Positions 8,751-18,868 of a DNA stretch of 55,700 bases are shown here, in pieces. The notes beneath the pieces are model-generated. The model was not told the origin of the DNA and made no database searches. It saw only the letters and a list, made by a program, of their open reading frames with translations. Position numbers and translations under genes: made by a program. Each line of letters opens with the position of its first letter. Positions within the stretch are counted from its first letter, which is position 1. Source of the stretch: Paenibacillus alvei (GTDB lineage Bacteria; Bacillota; Bacilli; Paenibacillales; NBRC-103111); the NCBI GenBank assembly GCA_945881905.1, contig CAMCVV010000010.1, positions 1 through 55,700 of the forward strand. The letters run 5' to 3'.

Positions 8751-8779
8751 ATTATAAACGTTTATGAAAGTAAAGTCTA
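8751..8779 (-). promoter_or_regulatory. Candidate promoter of mlpA–dut
   Basis: On the minus strand, TAGACT (8774-8779) and TATAAT (8751-8756) are separated by 17 bases. The -10 box is perfect and the -35 box is weak. It lies in the gap between ylxY and mlpA. Confidence 0.5.
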
Positions 8780-8805
8780 ATCTTACATGAAGAAAAGGAT
8801 GGGAT

Positions 8806-9783
8806 TTAATCATTCAGTTGCGCCAATGTTAGCGGAATGCGGCGAGACGAAATCAGCTCACTTACTGTGCCGAGTACTAGTCCTTTTTGCTTAATGGATT
8901 GTATCATCTGTGGCAATGCTTGAGAAGATGAAATGGTTGGATGCATTAATATGAGAGTTCCCGGTTCTACACGTGTAGCAATTCGATGTAGGATGTGCTG
9001 TGCACCAGGGTTCTTCCAGTCCACTGTATCAAGTGTCCATAAGACCGTATGTAGGTTGAATTGCGCAGCGATATCCAAAGTTTGTTGGTTGAAATCCCCA
9101 GAAGGCGGTGCGAATAGTGTGTTATTTATAAGCAATTCATTCGATAACAGTAGTTGTGTTTTACTGATTTCGTCAATCGCTTGCTGTCGCGTTAATCGGC
9201 TCATGTTCGGATGCGAATAGGCGTGGTTCGCAAGCTCATGACCTTGCTGGGCAATGTTTTGGGCTATATCTATATGAGTGCTTAACCATGAACCATCGAA
9301 AAAAAAGGTAGCATGTACATGTTCGTTTCGAAGCGTTTCTAGCATAGACGGGATGTGCTCTTCTCCCCAAGCCACATTAATCATCAGTGAAACCATTGGC
9401 TTATGCGGATTACCTTTGTAAATCGGATAAGCTCCTAAATCTGTCAGTTTGATGCTAGGCTCGATTTCTCTGGTTATGTAATGAATAGCCGTGTCTTTGT
9501 CATGAGAACGTGCAAGTTTAAGTGTTTGTTCGATATCTACTTCGATGCCGTTATAGCCAGGAATGGCTTTCCAGACGGGGTCTATTTTTGCATCTATGGG
9601 TGCAAGATATCTTTGCTTAGCTTCTGTTTCGATTTTTTTACGCAATTCATCTTCTGTATAGGCTTGTCTAGACGTCATAAACCCCTCTGTAACTGTGATC
9701 TGTGAAGTAGTCAAAGAATATATGCTTAACGCGGTGAAGCCTATCATGATGACAGAGAAGTAAGTTACTTTACGATATGTCAT
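8806..9783 (-). CDS. ylxY: YlxY-type polysaccharide deacetylase-fold protein, probably catalytically altered
   Basis: A 325-residue exported or membrane-anchored protein with an N-terminal hydrophobic segment (TYFSVIMIGFTALSIYS) and a C-terminal NodB domain from about residue 125. The first NodB motif, normally TFDDG, reads INVAWGEE, so both acidic residues are lost. The second motif keeps its histidines (NHAYSHPNM). The late motifs LWTLDTVDW and ILMHPT are present. The altered first motif is a feature of the YlxY subfamily, so it is probably ancestral rather than decay. The ATG at 9781-9783 follows AAGGAGGG. In Bacillus ylxY also follows pnp. Function is unknown, with a possible spore or cell-wall role. 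Confidence 0.85.
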   Translation of the reverse strand: MTYRKVTYFSVIMIGFTALSIYSLTTSQITVTEGFMTSRQAYTEDELRKKIETEAKQRYLAPIDAKIDPVWKAIPGYNGIEVDIEQTLKLARSHDKDTAIHYITREIEPSIKLTDLGAYPIYKGNPHKPMVSLMINVAWGEEHIPSMLETLRNEHVHATFFFDGSWLSTHIDIAQNIAQQGHELANHAYSHPNMSRLTRQQAIDEISKTQLLLSNELLINNTLFAPPSGDFNQQTLDIAAQFNLHTVLWTLDTVDWKNPGAQHILHRIATRVEPGTLILMHPTISSSQALPQMIQSIKQKGLVLGTVSELISSRRIPLTLAQLND

Positions 9784-9862
9784 AGGTAACCCTCCTTGTT
9801 TGTTTACGATCATGATATGGTGATTCAAGATGGTTCAGAACGCAGACTCGATCCATACACGC

Positions 9863-9889
9863 AAAAAAAGAAGCCGATATGACTTCTTT
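9863..9889 (-). terminator. Terminator after pnp
   Basis: On the minus strand, AAAGAAG pairs with CTTCTTT around a small loop (9867-9889), followed by seven T (9863-9869). It lies about 60 bases beyond the pnp stop. Confidence 0.8.
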
Positions 9890-9949
9890 GCCGTTGATCT
9901 ATATTTCACGATGAAGTGATGATAATGAGAATCCTTAGGATGTAGAAAC

Positions 9950-12034
9950 TTAAGAAGTCAATGTGGCTTTACGTGATAAGTTCACTCGCCCTTGATTATC
10001 GATTTCAGTTACTTTCACAGTAATGGTATCGCCGATACTTACGACATCTTCCACTTTGGCAACTCGATCCGTCGAGATTTGTGAAATATGAACAAGTCCT
10101 TCTTTACCTGGTAGAATTTCAACAAAAGCTCCGAATTTCTCAATTCGTTTGACGGTTCCTAGGTATGTTTCCCCTACTAGCACTTCGCGAACGATCCCTT
10201 CGATAATACTCCGTGCTTTGTTATTCATTTCTTCATTCGTTGATGCGATAAAAACACGTCCATCTTGCTCGATATCGATTTTAACACCAGTCTCTTCGAT
10301 AATCTTGTTAATGATTTTGCCACCAGCACCAATGACATCTCGAATTTTATCTGGATTGATCTGCATCGTCAAGATTTTGGGAGCATATGGTGAAAGAGAT
10401 GTGTTTGGTTTTTGGATTCTTGCAAGCATTTTGCCGAGAATGAATAATCTTCCTTCTTTGGCTTGTTTCAGCGATTGTTCAAGGATCTCACGGTTAATGC
10501 CGTTTATTTTGATATCCATTTGCAAAGCGGTTACCCCTTTTGCAGTACCTGCCACTTTGAAATCCATATCACCTAAGTGATCTTCCATGCCTTGGATGTC
10601 ACTCAATATGGAGACATAGTCGCCGTCTTTGATGAGTCCCATTGCAATTCCTGCTACTGGCGCTTTGATCGGGACTCCTGCATCCATCAAGGCAAGTGTG
10701 CTTGCACATATACTGGCTTGTGATGATGAGCCGTTGGACTCCAATACTTCTGAAACCAAACGAATCGTATATGGGAAATCAACTTCTGTAGGCAATATCG
10801 GTTCTAATGCTTTTTCGCCAAGAGCTCCATGTCCAATTTCTCGTCGGCCGGGTGGACGAAGTGGTCTTGCTTCACCAACGCTAAAGGGAGGAAAATTGTA
10901 ATGATGCATGAATCGCTTGGTTTCAGTTAGATCAAGACCATCTAATTTTTGGACTTCGCCAAGTGGTCCTAATGTACATACGCTAAGGGCTTGCGTCTGA
11001 CCGCGTGTAAATAATCCTGATCCATGCGTACGTGGAAGAATACTGATGTCGCATTCAATAGGGCGAATTTCATCAAGTCTTCGTCCATCAGGTCTGATTT
11101 TATCATGCGTGATTAAGCGTCGAACTTCTTCTTTGACGATTTCATACAGAGATTCTTTGACTCCAACTATTTTTTCGGGTGTAGACTCATAGACTTCTTT
11201 AAAGTAGCTGATCGTATCTGCGTTAACTGTATCAATCGCAACTTGTCTCGCATGTTTCTCTGGAATTGTGATCGCTTGAACCAGTTGTTCTTGTGCCCGC
11301 AAGCGAACAGATTGAAACACATCAGGATCTATCGTGTGTAATTTCACATGCATCTTAGGTTTGCCTGCATCTAGTGTGAATTGTTCAATCATCGCAACGA
11401 TTTTCTTGATTTCTTCGTGACCGAATAGAATCGCTTCAAGCATGATTTCTTCAGGCACTTCATGAGCTGAAGCTTCCACCATCATGATGGCATCATGTGT
11501 CCCTGCAACTGTTACAAGGAGATCACTCTTATCTGTTTGTGCAGTAGATGGATTAATCACGAATTGACCGTCCACACGACCTACAATTACGCCACCTACA
11601 GGGCCATTAAATGGAATATCTGAAATGGAAAGTGCTGCAGAGGTACCTATCATTGCAGCGATTTCTGGTGAACATTCTTGATCGACACTCATTACCATGG
11701 AAACGACTTGTACATCATTACGAAATCCTTCAGCAAATAATGGGCGTATCGGACGATCTGTAAGCCGACTCGCTAGAATTGCTTTTTCACTGGGTCTACC
11801 TTCTCGCTTAATGAAACCACCCGGGATTTTCCCAACGGAGTACAGTCTTTCTTCATAATTTACAGTTAAAGGAAAGAAGTCTAAGTCTTTGGCTTCTGAT
11901 GATGCTGTTACAGTAGAAAGAACGACTGTATCTCCATAAGTCACTAAAACTGCTGCATTCGCTTGTTTAGCGAGTCTTCCGGTTTCTAAAGTGAGTTCGC
12001 TTGCGCCCAATTTCATGTGAATTTTTTTTATCAT
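9950..12034 (-). CDS. pnp: Polyribonucleotide nucleotidyltransferase (PNPase)
   Basis: Phosphorolytic 3'-5' exoribonuclease of mRNA decay; it also helps DNA repair in Bacillus. The 694-residue product has two RNase PH domains ([25 protein letters not shown] in the first; [32 protein letters not shown] in the second region). The KH domain follows ([17 protein letters not shown]), and then the S1 domain ([26 protein letters not shown]). The ATG at 12032-12034 follows GAGGAGG; the longer reading frame contains that site. It lies downstream of rpsO, separated by a large hairpin terminator, so part of its expression depends on readthrough or processing. Confidence 0.97.
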   Translation of the reverse strand: MIKKIHMKLGASELTLETGRLAKQANAAVLVTYGDTVVLSTVTASSEAKDLDFFPLTVNYEERLYSVGKIPGGFIKREGRPSEKAILASRLTDRPIRPLFAEGFRNDVQVVSMVMSVDQECSPEIAAMIGTSAALSISDIPFNGPVGGVIVGRVDGQFVINPSTAQTDKSDLLVTVAGTHDAIMMVEASAHEVPEEIMLEAILFGHEEIKKIVAMIEQFTLDAGKPKMHVKLHTIDPDVFQSVRLRAQEQLVQAITIPEKHARQVAIDTVNADTISYFKEVYESTPEKIVGVKESLYEIVKEEVRRLITHDKIRPDGRRLDEIRPIECDISILPRTHGSGLFTRGQTQALSVCTLGPLGEVQKLDGLDLTETKRFMHHYNFPPFSVGEARPLRPPGRREIGHGALGEKALEPILPTEVDFPYTIRLVSEVLESNGSSSQASICASTLALMDAGVPIKAPVAGIAMGLIKDGDYVSILSDIQGMEDHLGDMDFKVAGTAKGVTALQMDIKINGINREILEQSLKQAKEGRLFILGKMLARIQKPNTSLSPYAPKILTMQINPDKIRDVIGAGGKIINKIIEETGVKIDIEQDGRVFIASTNEEMNNKARSIIEGIVREVLVGETYLGTVKRIEKFGAFVEILPGKEGLVHISQISTDRVAKVEDVVSIGDTITVKVTEIDNQGRVNLSRKATLTS

Positions 12035-12124
12035 AAATTCCTCCTCATTCCGTTTCATCGGATGTGTATTATAATTCTGGGTTGACTATAGTATTTCCTT
12101 CTTTAAATCATCTCACTATACATG

Positions 12125-12190
12125 AAAAAACAACCTTGCTGCTACGATTCGCTTTGCTCGATAAGAGCTTAGCGAAAGAGCAACAGGTTG
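12125..12190 (-). terminator. Long hairpin with T-tract between rpsO and pnp
   Basis: On the minus strand CAACCTGTTGCT (12179-12190) pairs imperfectly with AGCAGCAAGGTTG (12131-12143). Inner pairing between CTTTCGCT and AGCAAAGCG extends the hairpin to over 60 bases, and six T follow (12125-12130). It works as an intrinsic terminator in shape. It could also be a duplex cleavage site controlling the downstream pnp message. Confidence 0.75.
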
Positions 12191-12205
12191 CTTCTCGATG
12201 AAATG

Positions 12206-12475
12206 TTAGCGCCGTAATCCTAATTTTTCAATGAGAGTACTGTAACGTTTTATATCATTGTTTTTTAAGTAAACTAATAATTTGCGACGTTGTCCTACCA
12301 TTTTCAGCAAACCACGTCTAGAGTGATGATCTTTTTTGTGGATTCGTAAATGATCAGTCAAATTGGCTATATTTTCTGTAAGAATTGCTACTTGCACTTC
12401 AGGTGAACCTGTATCTGTGCCATGTGTCTTGTGTGTTTCGATTAGTTGCGACTTTCTTTCTTGAGTAATTGCCAT
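12206..12475 (-). CDS. rpsO: 30S ribosomal protein S15
   Basis: An 89-residue primary 16S rRNA-binding protein of the small-subunit platform. The hallmark segments are [41 protein letters not shown] and [21 protein letters not shown] precedes the ATG. Its promoter is about 110 bases upstream, leaving a leader long enough for the autoregulation usual for S15. Confidence 0.98.
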   Translation of the reverse strand: MAITQERKSQLIETHKTHGTDTGSPEVQVAILTENIANLTDHLRIHKKDHHSRRGLLKMVGQRRKLLVYLKNNDIKRYSTLIEKLGLRR

Positions 12476-12559
12476 CTTACTACACCTCCTATTCCCATAT
12501 CATAATCGCCTAAAGCCGAGAAAACGATGGTGAAAGCGTGTTTCCAAGCTAAGGTTCAA

Positions 12560-12578
12560 CTAAAAAATGTTTTTTTAG
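12560..12578 (-). promoter_or_regulatory. Inverted repeat in the rpsO leader / ribF 3' region
   Basis: CTAAAAAA and TTTTTTTAG form a near-perfect AT-rich stem with a two-base centre. It begins at about the predicted rpsO transcription start and follows ribF by about 40 bases. It may be a weak terminator for ribF or the first stem of the rpsO leader. The sequence does not decide between these. Confidence 0.35.
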
Positions 12579-12586
12579 TATAATTC

Positions 12587-12615
12587 ATCATAGCACAGTT
12601 CATCTGCATAGTAAA
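12587..12615 (-). promoter_or_regulatory. Sigma-A-type promoter of rpsO
   Basis: On the minus strand, TTTACT (12610-12615) and TATGAT (12587-12592) are spaced by 17 bases, located between ribF and rpsO. Confidence 0.5.
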
Positions 12616-12620
12616 CTCGT

Positions 12621-13562
12621 TCATGTGGATAAGGAGTTAAGGAATTTGTGTGAAAGCTCAACATCTTCATGAATGTGATGAACCAATTGTTCAATCGAAT
12701 CGAACTTACGCTCGTGGCGAAGAAATTGGAGAATATGTACTTCGATGTCTTCCCCATATATATCTTGATTGAAATCAAAGAGATGAACTTCAATTGTTTC
12801 GACAGCTTCTTGTTCGAAAGTTGGTTTTACACCGATATTCATGACTCCCCCATAGGTTATACCTCGAGTTATCGCATGGACGACGTAAACACCTTTCATC
12901 GGAATGACGTACGACTCATTCAGGTGTATATTGGCAGTTGGAAAACCTATCGTTCTTCCGCGTTGATGCCCTTGCACTACGGATCCTTTTAAGCTATACG
13001 GTCTTCCGAGAAATTTCGTTACGCGCTCGATATGTCCAAGATGTAACGCATCACGAATGAAAGTGCTGCTTACTTTTTGATCTTCAATGTGATAAGGCTT
13101 GACAACTTCAATTGAGAATTGTTCTTGACTCAATGCGTACAATGAATCGGGATTCCCTTGGCCTAAATGACCAAACGTAAAATCAAACCCGATAACTACA
13201 CTATGCACGGCAAGTGCAATTAGGATTTCTTGAACGAATTGTTGAGGACTTAACCGCATGAAAGCAGAATCAAAATGCACGATATAAGTGCGATCGATCC
13301 CTATGTTGCGAAATAACTCCATTTTTTTATTTAATGGGGTTAATAATTTGCGGTATTTTGATTGTCCGAGAACTTCTCTAGGGTGTGGATGGAAGGTCAT
13401 GATCGATGCAGGAAGATCGCATTGATGGGCTATACGCAGAGATCGTTCAATCACTTCTTGGTGACCCAAATGAACCCCATCAAAATCACCTATAGCTAGG
13501 ATTTGTTGAAGGTGCTTTGGTGTATGTTCTTGAATGGGATATGTGATGTGTATGATTTCCAA
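12621..13562 (-). CDS. ribF: Bifunctional riboflavin kinase / FMN adenylyltransferase
   Basis: Makes FMN and FAD from riboflavin. The 313-residue protein has an N-terminal nucleotidyltransferase domain (GDFDGVHLGHQEVI, then VIGFDFTFGHLGQG and the STFIRDAL motif). The C-terminal flavokinase domain has HQRGRTIGFPTANI, GGVMNIGVKPTF and the catalytic-glutamate segment VEVHLFDF. The start chosen is TTG at 13560-13562: AGGTGAG lies eight bases upstream, and MEIIHITYPI matches the family N-terminus. A GTG four codons earlier has no proper site. It sits between truB and rpsO, as in Bacillus. Confidence 0.93.
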   Translation of the reverse strand: MEIIHITYPIQEHTPKHLQQILAIGDFDGVHLGHQEVIERSLRIAHQCDLPASIMTFHPHPREVLGQSKYRKLLTPLNKKMELFRNIGIDRTYIVHFDSAFMRLSPQQFVQEILIALAVHSVVIGFDFTFGHLGQGNPDSLYALSQEQFSIEVVKPYHIEDQKVSSTFIRDALHLGHIERVTKFLGRPYSLKGSVVQGHQRGRTIGFPTANIHLNESYVIPMKGVYVVHAITRGITYGGVMNIGVKPTFEQEAVETIEVHLFDFNQDIYGEDIEVHILQFLRHERKFDSIEQLVHHIHEDVELSHKFLNSLST

Positions 13563-13599
13563 ATGAACGCTCACCTACCAATTTAACATCTAAAGATGC

Positions 13600-14517
13600 T
13601 CATGAGTGGAATAATTTCACTGCTCGTACCGAATGGTGAAGGGGGTCCCACTCTACAATGCCAATGAAATGCTGACCTGACGTGTATGCTCGACATATCC
13701 GATATTCACTGTGCGATTCTACTTCTGGAAACGTCGTCATGGAAATGATTTTGCCGTGAAATAAATGAGTCGTTTGTTCTTGTGTTACGGTTAGCATGGG
13801 AAGATGCTTCACAGCATGATCCATAGGGAGCATACACGAAGATAGCTGATTATTATCTTTGAGGTACTCCATCTGCTTCAAGGTTACACACTGGGTTTCA
13901 CGCAGTTCACCTGTCGAAGTGCGAATCAATGATTTCATCACTGCAGGATATCCAAGGGATTGTCCGATATCGACGCATAACGTTCGAATGTACGTTCCTT
14001 TCGAGCATACGACGCGAAATGATACTTCAATATACGGTTCGACTTCTTGTATGCTTGTGACATGAATTTCGTGCAAACAGACAGTTCTTGAAGGCCTCGA
14101 TACCTCAATACCTTCACGAGCTAACTCGTATAACCGCTTACCATTGACTTGAACAGCAGAATACATGGGAGGCATTTGTTGAATATTGCCTTGGAATGTT
14201 GCAACTGTTCGGCGGATGATCTCGTCAGATAGATCTACTTTCGTGACAGAGTCGATGATCGTGCCTGATAAATCTTGCGTATCTGTAGATACACCAATCA
14301 ACATCACAGCTTCATATTCTTTAGGCATTTCCTGCAAGTACTCGATTAATCGAGTAGCTCTACCTATACATAAAGGAAGAACACCTGTGACTAGAGGGTC
14401 TAATGTGCCTGAGTGACCGATTTTGGAGGTTTGTAGAATTTTTCTTGATTTAGCTACAACATCGTGTGAGGTAAACCCTGCTTCTTTCCATACAGGTATA
14501 ATCCCTTCAAGGTTCAT
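13600..14517 (-). CDS. truB: tRNA pseudouridine(55) synthase TruB
   Basis: Isomerises U55 in the T-loop of tRNAs. The 305-residue protein has the motif GHSGTLDPLVTGVLP with the catalytic Asp40, the MPKEYEA segment and the SKGTYIRTLCVDIG motif. A C-terminal PUA-like region follows (residues about 235-305). The ATG overlaps the nrnA stop as ATGA, and GAAGGAA precedes it. Confidence 0.96.
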   Translation of the reverse strand: MNLEGIIPVWKEAGFTSHDVVAKSRKILQTSKIGHSGTLDPLVTGVLPLCIGRATRLIEYLQEMPKEYEAVMLIGVSTDTQDLSGTIIDSVTKVDLSDEIIRRTVATFQGNIQQMPPMYSAVQVNGKRLYELAREGIEVSRPSRTVCLHEIHVTSIQEVEPYIEVSFRVVCSKGTYIRTLCVDIGQSLGYPAVMKSLIRTSTGELRETQCVTLKQMEYLKDNNQLSSCMLPMDHAVKHLPMLTVTQEQTTHLFHGKIISMTTFPEVESHSEYRICRAYTSGQHFIGIVEWDPLHHSVRAVKLFHS

Positions 14518-15509
14518 ACAAGTTCCTTCCCCGTAATCTCGATGACACGAGCTACAACATCTTCAAGATTTCCATGCAGAACACTACCAGCAGCTCGCTG
14601 ATGTCCGCCGCCTCCAAACGATTGAGCAATTTTCGACACATCAACATGATGATGTGAACGAAAACTCACTTTGATCTGATTTTCTTCGATTTCTTTAAAT
14701 AATAAACCGACTTGCACGCCTTCTACATTTCGCGGGTACTGGACGAGACCTTCTAAATCTTCGGAAGTAGCTTGTGTCAATGTGAGAATTGAGCGTGCTA
14801 CAGAAATCCAAGCGATACGATCTTGATAAGCAAATTGTAAAGTCGGTAATGTTTTCTGTAAAAGTAACAATTGTGTCTTGCTATAACTTTCCAACACGCG
14901 TTGGGTGATGTCGGGACCTTGAACACCCATGTTGAGTAAATCTGCTGCGATCTGCATGACGATGGGAGTAGTATTGGCATAACGAAACCCACCTGTATCC
15001 GTGCTCAGACCTGTGTAAATACATTCGTTAAATGCTAGCGAAGGCGCAAGCTTTAATTGATGCAGTAAAGCATACAACAGTTGAACCGTCGCAGCGGCTT
15101 GTGTATCAACGAACGGGTGCGTCCCGAATAAGTTATTCGTGATGTGATGATCAATATTTAATAATTCATAATTTTCATGAAATAAAGTGCTCACTTGACC
15201 TATTCTTGAGAAATCTCCACAATCCAGTGAAATGACACATTGATATTTCTTCTGCTGGCTGTGCTGTGATAACGTGATCACTTGATCATTACCCCACAAA
15301 TAATTGAATTTATCGGGCATTTTATTTTCATTGATCATCAAAAAGGTTTTGTTTAATTGTTGAAGCATCCACCCCATCGCATAGGTAGAACTAGCAGCAT
15401 CTCCATCGGGTTGGATGTGAGACACTACTAGAAAGTCATCATGATTGAGGATGAAGTATGCTGCTTCTTCGAGTTGAATGTGCACGTTCGAAGCAAGATG
15501 ATTGTTCAT
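14514..15509 (-). CDS. nrnA: Bifunctional oligoribonuclease / pAp phosphatase (NrnA-like DHH-DHHA1)
   Basis: A 331-residue DHH phosphoesterase. The four DHH motifs are HIQPDGDAASS, SLDCGD, NIDHHITN and the intervening CIYTGLSTDTGGF. The C-terminal DHHA1 motif GGGGHQRAAGS is intact. Family members degrade nanoRNA and dephosphorylate 3'-phosphoadenosine 5'-phosphate. Its starts and stops overlap those of rbfA and truB by four bases each, so it is embedded in the translation operon. In B. subtilis nrnA is elsewhere; location here is typical of other Firmicutes. Confidence 0.9.
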   Translation of the reverse strand: MNNHLASNVHIQLEEAAYFILNHDDFLVVSHIQPDGDAASSTYAMGWMLQQLNKTFLMINENKMPDKFNYLWGNDQVITLSQHSQQKKYQCVISLDCGDFSRIGQVSTLFHENYELLNIDHHITNNLFGTHPFVDTQAAATVQLLYALLHQLKLAPSLAFNECIYTGLSTDTGGFRYANTTPIVMQIAADLLNMGVQGPDITQRVLESYSKTQLLLLQKTLPTLQFAYQDRIAWISVARSILTLTQATSEDLEGLVQYPRNVEGVQVGLLFKEIEENQIKVSFRSHHHVDVSKIAQSFGGGGHQRAAGSVLHGNLEDVVARVIEITGKELV

Positions 15510-15865
15510 GGTTGTGTAGGACCATTCTTATGGATTTGACTAAGTAACTGTTCAATGCGTTCACTATAATCCACGGAGGCATCCATCACAAATTGCAGTT
15601 CAGGCGTAATTCGCAGCCGAATTCTTTTAGCAAGTTCTGTACGAATATATCCTCTGCCACTAGCTAAAGCTTGCAATGTTGCTTGTTTTTCATCTTCAGT
15701 CCCCATAATACTTAAATACACTTTTGACATCGATAAATCATTGGTTGTTTCTACTGCTGTTACTGTCAAAAAACGAATACGTGGATCTTTCATTTCAGCT
15801 TGAATGATTTGACTGAGTTCTTTTTTGATTTGTTCACTTACTCGACCTACGCGTATTTTAGACAT
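15506..15865 (-). CDS. rbfA: 30S ribosome-binding factor RbfA
   Basis: A 119-residue KH-fold factor for 16S rRNA 5'-end maturation and late 30S assembly. Family features are RVSEQIKKELSQIIQ, DPRIRFLTVTAVE, SKVYLSIMG and the C-terminal LRITPELQFVMDASVDYSERIEQLL. AGAGGTGATC precedes the ATG. Only six bases separate it from infB; the ylxP gene that normally lies between them in Bacillus is missing. Confidence 0.97.
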   Translation of the reverse strand: MSKIRVGRVSEQIKKELSQIIQAEMKDPRIRFLTVTAVETTNDLSMSKVYLSIMGTEDEKQATLQALASGRGYIRTELAKRIRLRITPELQFVMDASVDYSERIEQLLSQIHKNGPTQP

Positions 15866-15871
15866 GATCGA

Positions 15872-18868
15872 TCACCTCTCTACCTTTTCCAAAATAAAGG
15901 ATTCAATGACATCTCCTTCTTTAATGTCTAAGTAGCGTTCTAATGATATCCCACATTCATACCCTTGTGCTACTTCTTTCGCATCATCCTTGAATCTCTT
16001 CAATGAATCGATCTTCCCTGTGTAGACGACTATGTTATCACGGAGTAATCGGACACCTGAATTACGTGCGACTTTACCGTCGGTAATCATACATCCAGCT
16101 ATGGTTCCTGAACCTGTGATTTTAAACACATTTCGCACTTGCGCATGACCCAAGATGACTTCTTTGAAGATCGGATCGAGAATCCCTTTCATTGCTTGTG
16201 TAATCTCTTCAATCACGTTGTAGATTATCGAATGCAAGCGAATATCGACTTTCTCTTGATCTGCTGTGGTTTTCGCTGCTTGCTCAGGTCGCACATTAAA
16301 CCCAATGATAATGGCATTAGATGCAGAAGCAAGGGAAACATCTGTTTCAGTGATCGTTCCTACACCTGAATGAATGATTTTTACACGAGCACCTTGTACT
16401 TCGATTTTCTCAAGAGATCCTTTTAAAGCTTCAACGGAGCCTTGAACATCTCCTTTGATGATCACGAACAAGTCTTTGATGTCACCATCAGAAATTTGTT
16501 TGTATAATTCGTCCAATGTAACACGTGAGTTCGCACCCATTTCGGATTGACGCAATTCAATCGAGCGTTTTTCTGCAATATCTCTTGCTTTGCGTTCATC
16601 TTCAAATACCATGAAAGGATCCCCTGCTTGTGGAACTTCAGTGAGGCCTGTGATTTCAATAGGTGTTGAAGGGAATGCTTCTTTGATTTTTTTGCCTTTA
16701 TCATTCACCATAGCTCTAACGCGACCAAAACACACACCTGCTACGAAACTGTCTCCTACTCTAAGTGTACCGTGTTGTATCAGAATTCGTGCGACAGGAC
16801 CTCTGCCTTTATCTAATTCTGCTTCAATGATAGTTCCTCGTGCACGTTTGTTAGGATTCGCTTTGTATTCTTGAACTTCAGCAACTAAAAGAATCATTTC
16901 CAGTAAATTTTCGATTCCTGTCTTATTCTTTGCAGATAATTCACAAAATATCGTGTCTCCACCCCATTCTTCGGGGACAAGTTCGTATTCGGTTAACGAT
17001 TGCTTGATTTTTTCAACATTTGCACCCATTTTGTCAATTTTGTTGACAGCTACAATAATCGGTACTTTAGCCGCTTTAGCATGATTGATTGCTTCGATCG
17101 TTTGTGGCATCACGCCATCATCAGCAGCAACGACGAGTACGGTAATGTCGGTCACTTGAGCACCGCGAGCTCTCATCGTTGTGAAAGCTTCATGTCCAGG
17201 AGTGTCTAAAAACGTAATTTTCTTCGCATTGACTTCCACTTGATAGGCACCAATATGTTGCGTAATGCCTCCTGCTTCATCATTCGTTACATTCGTATGT
17301 CGAATCGCATCCAATAAAGTTGTTTTCCCATGATCGACATGACCCATGATCGTTACAACGGGAGGGCGAGTTAACAGATTCTCTGCTTCATCTGTTTCTT
17401 CAATGGTTTCAAATCGGTCATCTTCAATCGTGATTTTGATTTCAGTTTCCACATTGAACGCATTCGCTAGGAGTTCGATTGCTGCCAAATCTAATTCTTG
17501 ATTGATCGTTGCCAAAACCCCTAAAGTCAGAAGTTTTTTGATGACTTCAGCTACATCTTTATGCAATAATTTTGCAGTTTCACCTACAGTCATGTGACCA
17601 CGGACAATGATTTTTTTGGGAGTATTATCTACTTTTTCTTTTTTCGCATTTGCTTGGTTTTTGTACTTGGAATTTTTTGAATTCCACTTTGATTTCGAAT
17701 CGGTTGAACGCGAATCATCAAAACGATTAGGTGCTAATTTTGAACCTTTTTTTGCGGCTTCTTCGGATTCTTTGCGGAAAGGTGGTTTTTTATCCGCAAA
17801 TGGTGGTTTAGTACGTGTATTGGCTGCACTGCGATTGAGATCATTTGCTCGTGAGGCTTGAGCAGGCTGATCGCGATTCTTCGTAAGTGCGTCCGTTGAA
17901 GATTTGGGTTTATCTCTGTTCGGTGCAAATCTAGTGTTCGAAGATGTCGAATTGGTGTATGAAGGATTCGGTCTTTGTGTTGAAGAAGAATAATCACTAC
18001 GCGGATTCCCTGTACCTGTTGGACGCGGATTTCCTGTACCTGTTGGACGCGGATTCCCTGTACCTGTTGGACGTGGATTCCCTGTGCCTGTTGGACGCGG
18101 ATTCCCTGTGCCTGTTGGACGCGGAGTATATGCGGGTTTATTTGATGGATCTCCTGTGTTATTTGAAGAATAACTTCGCGGACTAGGAGTACCATTTCCT
18201 GAGTGCGCTGAATTGTTTCTCACGTTACTTGGATAAGCGTTGTTTTCGTTTCTTGACTCATTGGATGGTGCAGGTCTAGAAGGTAGCTGTTGAGCATCCA
18301 TCGGACTTGAATTCACAGGAGTCTCTGAATTCGCAGGAGTCTCTGAATTCACAGGAGCTGCGTAATGGCTAGTTGACGTAGATTTGTAGGAAGTACTTTG
18401 ATTGCGTGATGTATAGGTTGATGATGTATTTGTGCGTTCAGATGACGGGTATGAAGTTGGTTTGTCATTTTTATTTAATTGTTCATTTGCTTTTTTCCTT
18501 TGCTCTGCAAGGTCATCGCGGCTTACCTTCGAAGAATTCAACACTTGGTTTCGCGTATCATCATTGGATTGTATCGAACTAATTGTTGATTTATCTAGTT
18601 GTTCTTGTTGTGAAGCAGGTTTACTTTGATTGTTTTTTTGTGATTGTGCAGTTGTTACTGCTGCATGCTTCGCAGCTGCATTCGCTTTAATGTCGTGGAA
18701 AAACTTCTCGACTGCATGAACGGAATCATTTTCCATTACGCTCATGTGATTATTGACAGGTAGGTTCAAACGTTTCAATATGGTGATGATTTCTTTACTG
18801 TTCATATTTAGGGATTTCGCGTATTCGTAGACACGTAATTTATCTTTATTGTCATCTTTATTCGTCAA
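15872..18868 (-). CDS. infB: Translation initiation factor IF-2
   Basis: GTPase that brings fMet-tRNA to the 30S subunit. The 998-residue protein starts with an IF2_N domain ([21 protein letters not shown]). A very long polar linker (about residues 60-420, rich in Ser, Asn, Pro and Gln) follows and holds an eight-residue repeat. A second IF2_N domain comes next. The G domain starts near residue 505 ([21 protein letters not shown]), with domains II-IV after it. The start is TTG at 18866-18868 because GGAGGTGG lies eight bases upstream; it overlaps the rplGA (ylxQ) end by 11 bases. Length exceeds the B. subtilis protein (about 716) almost wholly through the linker. Confidence 0.97.
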   Translation of the reverse strand: MTNKDDNKDKLRVYEYAKSLNMNSKEIITILKRLNLPVNNHMSVMENDSVHAVEKFFHDIKANAAAKHAAVTTAQSQKNNQSKPASQQEQLDKSTISSIQSNDDTRNQVLNSSKVSRDDLAEQRKKANEQLNKNDKPTSYPSSERTNTSSTYTSRNQSTSYKSTSTSHYAAPVNSETPANSETPVNSSPMDAQQLPSRPAPSNESRNENNAYPSNVRNNSAHSGNGTPSPRSYSSNNTGDPSNKPAYTPRPTGTGNPRPTGTGNPRPTGTGNPRPTGTGNPRPTGTGNPRSDYSSSTQRPNPSYTNSTSSNTRFAPNRDKPKSSTDALTKNRDQPAQASRANDLNRSAANTRTKPPFADKKPPFRKESEEAAKKGSKLAPNRFDDSRSTDSKSKWNSKNSKYKNQANAKKEKVDNTPKKIIVRGHMTVGETAKLLHKDVAEVIKKLLTLGVLATINQELDLAAIELLANAFNVETEIKITIEDDRFETIEETDEAENLLTRPPVVTIMGHVDHGKTTLLDAIRHTNVTNDEAGGITQHIGAYQVEVNAKKITFLDTPGHEAFTTMRARGAQVTDITVLVVAADDGVMPQTIEAINHAKAAKVPIIVAVNKIDKMGANVEKIKQSLTEYELVPEEWGGDTIFCELSAKNKTGIENLLEMILLVAEVQEYKANPNKRARGTIIEAELDKGRGPVARILIQHGTLRVGDSFVAGVCFGRVRAMVNDKGKKIKEAFPSTPIEITGLTEVPQAGDPFMVFEDERKARDIAEKRSIELRQSEMGANSRVTLDELYKQISDGDIKDLFVIIKGDVQGSVEALKGSLEKIEVQGARVKIIHSGVGTITETDVSLASASNAIIIGFNVRPEQAAKTTADQEKVDIRLHSIIYNVIEEITQAMKGILDPIFKEVILGHAQVRNVFKITGSGTIAGCMITDGKVARNSGVRLLRDNIVVYTGKIDSLKRFKDDAKEVAQGYECGISLERYLDIKEGDVIESFILEKVER
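18001..18120. repeat. Five 24-base tandem repeats inside infB
   Basis: Five near-identical 24-base units (consensus GCGGATTCCCTGTACCTGTT then GGAC on the plus strand) encode five copies of an RPTGTGNP octapeptide in the IF-2 linker, residues about 250-289. Units differ at single, mostly synonymous positions, so the array expanded recently. The reading frame is preserved by the multiple-of-three unit. Confidence 0.95.

Noticed and set aside
10149-10580. Plus-strand open frame of 143 codons opposite pnp
   Set aside because: It lies antisense to the KH/RNase PH region of a well-supported gene, with no ribosome binding site or recognisable product.
18001-18120. Regularly spaced repeats that could be taken for a CRISPR array
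   Set aside because: The 24-base units are contiguous without spacers, and they are in frame inside infB.
17734-18195. Open frame of 153 codons overlapping infB in another frame
   Set aside because: It arises from the low-complexity IF-2 linker and the 24-base repeat. Its translation is repetitive, has no family match, and infB covers it fully.
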